Source of the DNA: Caldilineaceae bacterium
Lineage (GTDB): Bacteria > Chloroflexota > Anaerolineae > Caldilineales > Caldilineaceae
Direction: 5' to 3'
DNA length: 19,717 nucleotides
NCBI GenBank assembly: GCA_028819675.1
Contig: JAPPKT010000467.1
Location: 1 to 19,717, forward strand
Below are positions 15,152-19,717 of the stretch, in pieces (within the stretch, counting starts at the first letter, position 1; each line of letters opens with the position of its first letter). The notes below the pieces were generated by a model. The model had not been told where the DNA came from. It saw only the letters and a program-made list of their open reading frames with translations, and made no database searches. The translations under genes were made by a program, and so were the position numbers.

Positions 15152-16978
15152 ATGGACAGTTTCGCCTTGCCTTGGACGGCGTTAGTCGCTCCCGTCGGGC
15201 CACCGCTCATTTTGACCCTGGGCAGCATTGTACTCTGGATTATGGGTGGCTTTGTGCGACCGGCCGCCCGCTGGCAGGCTTTTGGAAGTCCGACGGGAAT
15301 CCTCAGTGGGATCGCCCTTCTCTTTTGGTTAATCGCTGCCGCCATGACGGTAGCGCTGCGCGTTCAGCCCACCGCCCCGGCTTACTCCATTCCCTGGCAA
15401 CCTTTTTTCTCGCCGGGCGCCGACCTCCTTTGGGTCAGTAACGGCTGGAACTGGTATGTCTCCTGCCTCATCCTTCTGCTCGGCGGGGGAGGGCTGCTGT
15501 TTAGCGGCATTTCCTCGCCGAACAGCGAAATGACATTAGAAGAGAATTGGCATGGCAGAGCGATGACGCTTGCGCTGTCCCTAAACGCCATCTCAAGCGC
15601 TCTCTTCTTCGTCAGCAGCGGGAACCTCCTCACCGTAACTCTAATGTGGGTTGTGATGGACCTTTTTGTCATTGCCCGCAGCACGATCGTGCCCGAGGGG
15701 CCCGGGCCGTCGCCAACGCGTCAGTTTCAGGGCTTGAGCATGATGGGCGCGCTGCTGCTGCTGATTGGGCTGCTTCCGGCCGGGCAAAGCGGACCGGCCG
15801 AACTCCTGGCCGGGGGCCGCCTGCCTCAAGAGACGGTGATTCTGATGCTGGTCGCGGGCGTCATCAGGGCCGGCGTATATCCTTTGCATCTGTGGCTTTT
15901 GCCTCACAGAGGGGAAAGGCTTTACATGCCGGACCGCCTGATAGACCAGATGCCGCCGGCGTTATGCGGACTGTGGCTGCTGGGTTGGTCCAGCGGCCTG
16001 GCCGGAGAGGAGCTACTTGCGCGCCCTGAAATTGTAGCCCTGGCACTTCTGGGTCTGCTCGGTTCTGCAATCGCCACATTCACCACGACTACCAGGCAGG
16101 AACACACCACATTTGTACTGATCACCGCGGTGGGAATAGCAGGGCTGACGAGCATTTTGTCTGAAATCCGAGGGCCGGCTGCGGTTCTATGGCCAACGAC
16201 GACTTTTGCCCTGGGAGGCGGCCTCTGGCTGATTGGTGAACGAATCTGGCGCGCCTGGCACTGGCAAATTCCGATAAGCGTGGGCGTCCTGGCCCTGGTC
16301 GGCGTTCCCTTTACGCCAGGATTTCTAACCCAATCGGTGGTGGCGCAGCTGTTGGTCGTAGGAAGCTGCCCGGACGCGAACACTCTTTGCGGACGACTTG
16401 GGGTGTTAATGTGGCCCCTATTTGCTGCATACGTAGTGACCCAGATGATATACGTCTCCTCGCTGTTACGGAGTTGGGACGGTGATCCGGAGGGCTCGGT
16501 ATGGGAACTGAGCCCGAACGCATGGGTAATCGGCCGACTCCTGGCATATGTGGTTGTACTTGCCATTCCGCTGGCGACCGCCGGCCTCTTTCCGGCGATG
16601 ATGACAAACCTTGCAAATCTTCCGGATGCCATTCCGCGCGGGGCAGGGAATCCCCCTAGTGCTGTTGCGGGCTGGCAGGTCTGGTTGACACTTGCCGGAC
16701 CGCTTACTTTGGGGATTCTCCTGGCGATAGCCCGCACACAGGTCAGAGATGCACTTAGTGCCAGCGACAACAGACCCGGTACGCTGCCGACACTTCGGGC
16801 ATGGTCGAGCCGGATTGCCCGCCTCGCCACGCTGGATTGGATTTCGCGGCTTACCCGGTGGGGGACGGGAAGGGCGGGCGCGGTGTGGGACGTGGGCCTG
16901 GAAATTGTAGAGGGCGGCGGCCACATGGGGTGGGTCGTCGTATTCGGCATCATCGGCTACTTGCTACTGAGTGCGTAA
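15152..16978 (+). CDS. Antiporter-like membrane subunit (NuoL/M/N or Hyf type), divergent
   Basis: Integral membrane protein, 608 aa, with about 14 hydrophobic segments. It resembles the proton-conducting antiporter-like subunits of complex I and group-4 hydrogenases. The best match is GVIRAGVYPLHLWLLP (236-251), equivalent to the conserved K-x-P-x-x-P-x-H-x-W-L-P region of NuoM. GVPFTPGFLTQ (384-394) matches the later G-x-P-x-x-x-G-F segment. By-eye alignment puts R239 where the essential TM7 lysine is expected, W166 where the TM5 glutamate is (D170 lies one turn later), no Lys in TM8, and Q394 at the TM12 acid. ATG 15152 starts directly before the first membrane helix; the open frame reaches back to GTG 15008 but those codons look like noncoding DNA. 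No nuo or hydrogenase catalytic genes are nearby. Confidence 0.75.
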   Translation: MDSFALPWTALVAPVGPPLILTLGSIVLWIMGGFVRPAARWQAFGSPTGILSGIALLFWLIAAAMTVALRVQPTAPAYSIPWQPFFSPGADLLWVSNGWNWYVSCLILLLGGGGLLFSGISSPNSEMTLEENWHGRAMTLALSLNAISSALFFVSSGNLLTVTLMWVVMDLFVIARSTIVPEGPGPSPTRQFQGLSMMGALLLLIGLLPAGQSGPAELLAGGRLPQETVILMLVAGVIRAGVYPLHLWLLPHRGERLYMPDRLIDQMPPALCGLWLLGWSSGLAGEELLARPEIVALALLGLLGSAIATFTTTTRQEHTTFVLITAVGIAGLTSILSEIRGPAAVLWPTTTFALGGGLWLIGERIWRAWHWQIPISVGVLALVGVPFTPGFLTQSVVAQLLVVGSCPDANTLCGRLGVLMWPLFAAYVVTQMIYVSSLLRSWDGDPEGSVWELSPNAWVIGRLLAYVVVLAIPLATAGLFPAMMTNLANLPDAIPRGAGNPPSAVAGWQVWLTLAGPLTLGILLAIARTQVRDALSASDNRPGTLPTLRAWSSRIARLATLDWISRLTRWGTGRAGAVWDVGLEIVEGGGHMGWVVVFGIIGYLLLSA

Positions 16979-16996
16979 ACAGAAACCGCATAAGGG

Positions 16997-17023
16997 CGGA
17001 GAGTTCGAACCTCCGATCCGGAG
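16997..17023 (+). promoter_or_regulatory. Two mutually exclusive hairpins in the gap between membrane genes
   Basis: CGGAG (16997-17001), CTCCG (17011-17015) and CGGAG (17019-17023) allow the middle arm to pair with either neighbour. The loop of the first stem contains TTCGAAC. The element lies in the 121-bp gap before the next membrane gene. No role is shown. Confidence 0.25.
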
Positions 17024-17099
17024 TGTGCTGCATTGCGCGAGGACCACCGGCATTCGAGAAGCTCGATTGCCTGGCATTAGTGTAGGACGGTTTTGATCC

Positions 17100-17843
17100 A
17101 TGGCTGCGTTCTGGGCTTCGGTACCAGTGCATGTGCTCTTAGGATTCGCGGCAGCCATTCCCGTGATCCTATGGGACTGGCGGATCGCGCTGCCCGGAAT
17201 CCTATTGGTGCAGCTGGGCACAAGCGTACTGACTGGCACAGTGTACGGTCTGGCAGCGCCCTGGCCGACGGTCCACTTTGGCGTGCAGGCGCTGGGCTGC
17301 CTGATTCTCTTGCTTTCCATCCTGCAGACAAGCAACGTTCAGGTCCGGACCTCAGGGGAATTCAGTTCCAGGCTCTTTCGCATGTTGATCCTGGGAATCG
17401 CGGCTCTGCTGGTTTGGAGGGCGACCGAAGGAATTGATTTGCCTCGTCTTGACGACGCCACCAAGGTGCTATTCATCTGGTTTGCAGCGGTGGCACTGAT
17501 CACACTGGGCATGACCGAGACGGCCTTGTTCGGCAGCATAGGCATTCTGATGTGGTTGATTCCGGTTCAGGCTTTTATGTCGGTCCTGTTTCCCTTGCCA
17601 GCGGTAATCGTCTTACTGGGGATTCTGCAGATACTGGTCGCCTTGGCATGCAGCTTCCTGCTTCTCGCTGAGGACGATGCGCTTACGCTGATCGAAGTAC
17701 CCTCCACCGACCCGGACCTGGCACCAGGCGTCCATCGCCGCCACAGCATTGCTTCCGGCGCCAGGGTCCTAGGGTATGGCATCGGATACTGGTTTTATAC
17801 TCTTGTCAATCGACGTCGGAATACTGAGGCCAGAAACGGTTGA
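17100..17843 (+). CDS. Small multi-span membrane protein, possibly HyfE/NuoK-like
   Basis: 247-aa membrane protein with about seven hydrophobic segments (roughly 9-25, 29-51, 58-75, 93-107, 123-138, 143-163 and 165-190) and a 55-residue basic cytoplasmic tail (VNRRRNTEARNG at the end). I cannot assign a family from sequence alone. Its size, span count and position between two antiporter-like genes recall HyfE of hydrogenase-4, which contains a NuoK-like half. Few charged residues lie in the membrane; E140 (LGMTETALF) is the clearest. ATG 17100 has only a weak AGGA upstream. It is probably co-transcribed with its neighbours. Confidence 0.62.
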   Translation: MAAFWASVPVHVLLGFAAAIPVILWDWRIALPGILLVQLGTSVLTGTVYGLAAPWPTVHFGVQALGCLILLLSILQTSNVQVRTSGEFSSRLFRMLILGIAALLVWRATEGIDLPRLDDATKVLFIWFAAVALITLGMTETALFGSIGILMWLIPVQAFMSVLFPLPAVIVLLGILQILVALACSFLLLAEDDALTLIEVPSTDPDLAPGVHRRHSIASGARVLGYGIGYWFYTLVNRRRNTEARNG

Positions 17844-17990
17844 GGCACAAAAGCCCGATTCCGGGCAGACTGGTATGGTGTGGGTGATTTTCGGCTTCAG
17901 AGCAGTTTCTGTCAGGTTACCACACAGCTGCAAGATGGTAGTTCCGGGGCTGCCCAAGGGCGCATCAAGGACCACGACATTCAGCAATCC

Positions 17991-19409
17991 ATGATCCATC
18001 TTGCTCTGCCGTCATTCCTGTTCAGTCTCCTCCTCCTGGCGACAATCTCCAGTTACATCCTGCGCCGATGGGAACAAGGTGTATCTCTGGTCATTGGCGC
18101 GATGTTAATGCTTGTCGGCGCGTTACTGTGGCAGTATCCGCTGGACGCGCCGCCGCTGACCCTTCCGCTCATTCCCGTGGAACTTGATTTGCGTGCAGGC
18201 ATATGGCAATACGGTTTCCGCCTGCAGTTGACCCAGGGAAATGAACCGATCGTTGCAATCGTCCTCCTCCTGCTAGGATCGGGGCTTGTCTTGACGGCTG
18301 CGGCAAGTCAAGGGAGAGTGTTCCCACCCTCCATGTTGCTGGTTGGAGCGGGATACATTGGCATGGCGTTGATGGTGGATGCGCCGGTTTCGCCCGTGTT
18401 TCTGGTACCGGTTTTTCTGGCAATTTTAATGACGTTGAGTGTATTCCCTCTTCAAGTCAGCATCGGCGGCGAGGCGCTGAATTCCTTGCGGGCGATGCTG
18501 CCGCCCATACTGGCGACGCCATTCGTGTTGCTTGCGGCGTGGAATATGGAGCAGCTGCCTCTCAATCCTCAGGATATCCGGCTTGCGGCCGGAGGCGCAC
18601 AGCTTCTCGGGGTGGGGCTCCTCATTCTGCTGGCGCCGGTGCCATTGCATAGCGGCCAGCCGCAGTTGGGCGAGTCTTCGCCCCCGATAGCGATGGCGCT
18701 AACATTACTCCTGTACCAGACGGTGGCACTCTATCTCTACTTTAAAGCCACTTCGAACTTCCCGCTGTTGTTGAACAGTACCGCCCTTAACGTGTGGCTG
18801 ACCTCGACGGCAACGATCACATTGGTTTGGGGCGGAGTAGCGGCGGCAGCGGCCAGCCATCCTGGTCGTCTGCTTGGCTACGCCATGTTGCACGATTGGG
18901 GGCTGATACTCTTGCTCCTCGCCGGTTCTGACGAGGGCAGTCTGCCGCTGGTAATCTCGCTGTTTGCACTGCGCATCTTGAGCGCGATGAGCGCATGCGC
19001 GGGGCTGTCGCAGATCAGGCAGGCGGCCGGCAGTTTAGAAGCCGAAAACCTGCACGGTATCGGGGCTCGACTTCCCTGGAGCACCGCGGCCTTTCTGCTT
19101 GGCAGCCTGGGACTGGCAGGTTTCCCTTTGACAGCGGGCTTTTCCGGACACTGGTCGGCAATTCAGGCGCTGGCAGAAGGTGATTGGCGCTTCGCGGCGA
19201 TCGTGTTGATTGCAAGCGGCAGTGTCATTTTCGGGTTCGTGCGAATGGTGGGCATCTTCTTTGGGCGACATGCCTATCCTCAGCTGCCGCGCGAGAGGCC
19301 GCTGGGCGTGGTTTTCTCCTTGATGGCGATTGTGCTGGTCACAAGCATGGCCATCGCACCTCAGTTATTTGAGGGACCGCTGGTCAGGACCCTGATGGCA
19401 ATTGATTGA
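17991..19409 (+). CDS. Second antiporter-like membrane subunit (NuoM/N or HyfF type), divergent
   Basis: 472-aa integral membrane protein with about 13 hydrophobic segments. It aligns by eye with NuoM: LLILLAPVPLHSGQP (210-224) with the TM7 region, LLGYAMLHDWGLIL (294-307) with the AYSSISHMGF region, and AGFPLTAGFSGHW (376-388) with the later GF-x-GE segment. At the key sites, TM7 Lys is L213, TM8 Lys is Q243, and the TM12 acid is H387; no TM5 Glu is evident. The frame is open to GTG 17880, but ATG 17991 begins right before the first helix and is preferred. Neither start has a strong ribosome site. It closes the membrane operon, and no further gene follows before the end of the window. Confidence 0.75.
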   Translation: MIHLALPSFLFSLLLLATISSYILRRWEQGVSLVIGAMLMLVGALLWQYPLDAPPLTLPLIPVELDLRAGIWQYGFRLQLTQGNEPIVAIVLLLLGSGLVLTAAASQGRVFPPSMLLVGAGYIGMALMVDAPVSPVFLVPVFLAILMTLSVFPLQVSIGGEALNSLRAMLPPILATPFVLLAAWNMEQLPLNPQDIRLAAGGAQLLGVGLLILLAPVPLHSGQPQLGESSPPIAMALTLLLYQTVALYLYFKATSNFPLLLNSTALNVWLTSTATITLVWGGVAAAAASHPGRLLGYAMLHDWGLILLLLAGSDEGSLPLVISLFALRILSAMSACAGLSQIRQAAGSLEAENLHGIGARLPWSTAAFLLGSLGLAGFPLTAGFSGHWSAIQALAEGDWRFAAIVLIASGSVIFGFVRMVGIFFGRHAYPQLPRERPLGVVFSLMAIVLVTSMAIAPQLFEGPLVRTLMAID

Positions 19410-19498
19410 CCAGAGGCAAAAACTAAGCGATGTTCTGTGTGTGTACTGTGTGCGGTCTGTCCGGGCGGAATGGACCGTCAGTATATCTGTAGCGGGCT

Positions 19499-19514
19499 CG
19501 CGATGGTCATCGCG
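19499..19514. promoter_or_regulatory. Perfect 7-bp inverted repeat after the membrane operon
   Basis: CGCGATG (19499-19505) and CATCGCG (19508-19514) flank gt. It begins 90 bp after the last stop codon. It could be a protein-binding site or a transcript-end stem, but no T tract follows. Confidence 0.3.
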
Positions 19515-19684
19515 GTGGACGTTGGGCATATGTGGGAGTTGATTTGCCTGCCTTGCCTGCGCCGGCACCTATTTGGAATCTGCAAAGAGGTGGGGTGGGG
19601 GGGTGAAGCCTGGTCGCAGCGGGTCATCAAGGTCGTATTACCACGCACTCGCTGCGGCGGGGGTTGTAGGAGAGGGGGCGTTGC

Positions 19685-19717
19685 GGGGGCGGAGCCCCCC
19701 CACAAGGGAGGGCCGAA
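19685..19717. repeat. GC-rich dispersed repeat, right-end copy
   Basis: GGGGGC (19685-19690) and GCCCCC (19694-19699) form a stem with a 3-nt loop. The last 17 bases (19701-19717) are identical to positions 5-21. The sequence stops inside the repeat. Confidence 0.6.

Larger units (their letters stand above)
19410..19717. other. Right-end noncoding region, 308 bp
   Basis: Follows the last membrane gene. It holds a perfect palindrome CGCGATG-gt-CATCGCG (19499-19514), a G-rich stretch near 19590-19605, and the GC hairpin repeat at the end. No convincing coding frame or RNA gene. No T-run terminator for the membrane operon was found. Confidence 0.55.

Noticed and set aside
16990..17025. tRNA-like T-arm (GTTCGAAC flanked by short complementary arms)
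   Set aside because: On neither strand can an acceptor stem, anticodon arm or D-arm be built around it. Listed only as a hairpin.
17776..17999. Open frames on both strands between the second and third membrane genes
   Set aside because: They overlap the real gene ends and show no family features or start signals.
1..19717. CRISPR arrays, transposases, integrases, prophage genes
   Set aside because: No regularly spaced long repeats with unique spacers and no recognisable mobile-element proteins on either strand.

Overview
The window looks like a chromosomal piece of a free-living or host-associated bacterium with moderately high GC (judged by eye, not computed). No rRNA, tRNA, phage, transposase or CRISPR array is visible. 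Chloroflexota (Anaerolineae/Caldilineales-like) is my best guess. It rests on several PhyH-type dioxygenases, complex-I-like membrane genes, short-motif intergenic repeats and a GTG-initiated ftsH. This is an impression, not a demonstrated placement.

Left part (252-6231, + strand): a small unknown protein, two PhyH-family Fe(II)/2-oxoglutarate dioxygenases, an acetolactate-synthase-like ThDP enzyme, a six-bladed propeller that keeps the active-site residues of peptidyl-alpha-hydroxyglycine alpha-amidating lyase (PAL), and a third PhyH-family oxygenase whose start overlaps the propeller stop (ATGA). This is the most interesting part. In animals a copper hydroxylase (PHM) makes the alpha-hydroxyglycine that PAL cleaves to an amide and glyoxylate. 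Here Fe/2OG oxygenases sit where PHM would be expected, beside a ThDP enzyme of the family that handles 2-oxo acids. A pathway of oxidation, then dealkylation, then use of glyoxylate or a related 2-oxo acid is a coherent but untested reading. An alpha-oxidation-like route (PhyH plus a ThDP lyase) is the main alternative.

Middle (6250-9696, - strand): a tightly overlapping set of Nudix hydrolase, tandem GNAT-like protein and monoacylglycerol-lipase-like hydrolase, with an unknown 183-residue protein upstream. Next come RNase D (+, 10135-11352) and FtsH (-, 11666-13531), which converge on an intergenic region with two copies of a GGGCACC/GGGTGCCC hairpin. A fourth PhyH-family oxygenase (-, 13744-14724) lies upstream of ftsH.

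Right part (15152-19409, + strand): three integral membrane proteins. The first and third resemble antiporter-like subunits of complex I and group-4 hydrogenases (NuoL/M/N, HyfB/D/F). The middle one is a smaller multi-span protein. By-eye alignment suggests that the conserved Glu/Lys residues of the proton path are largely replaced, and no catalytic or redox subunit is present. The set may be a divergent or non-pumping membrane module.

The noncoding DNA carries dispersed repeats. There are two different arrays of tandem heptanucleotides (44-78 and 14823-14857) and a GC-rich hairpin repeat that occurs at both ends of the window, so the sequence was probably cut or its assembly ended in a repeat. 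Start sites, promoters and alignments were all judged by eye.
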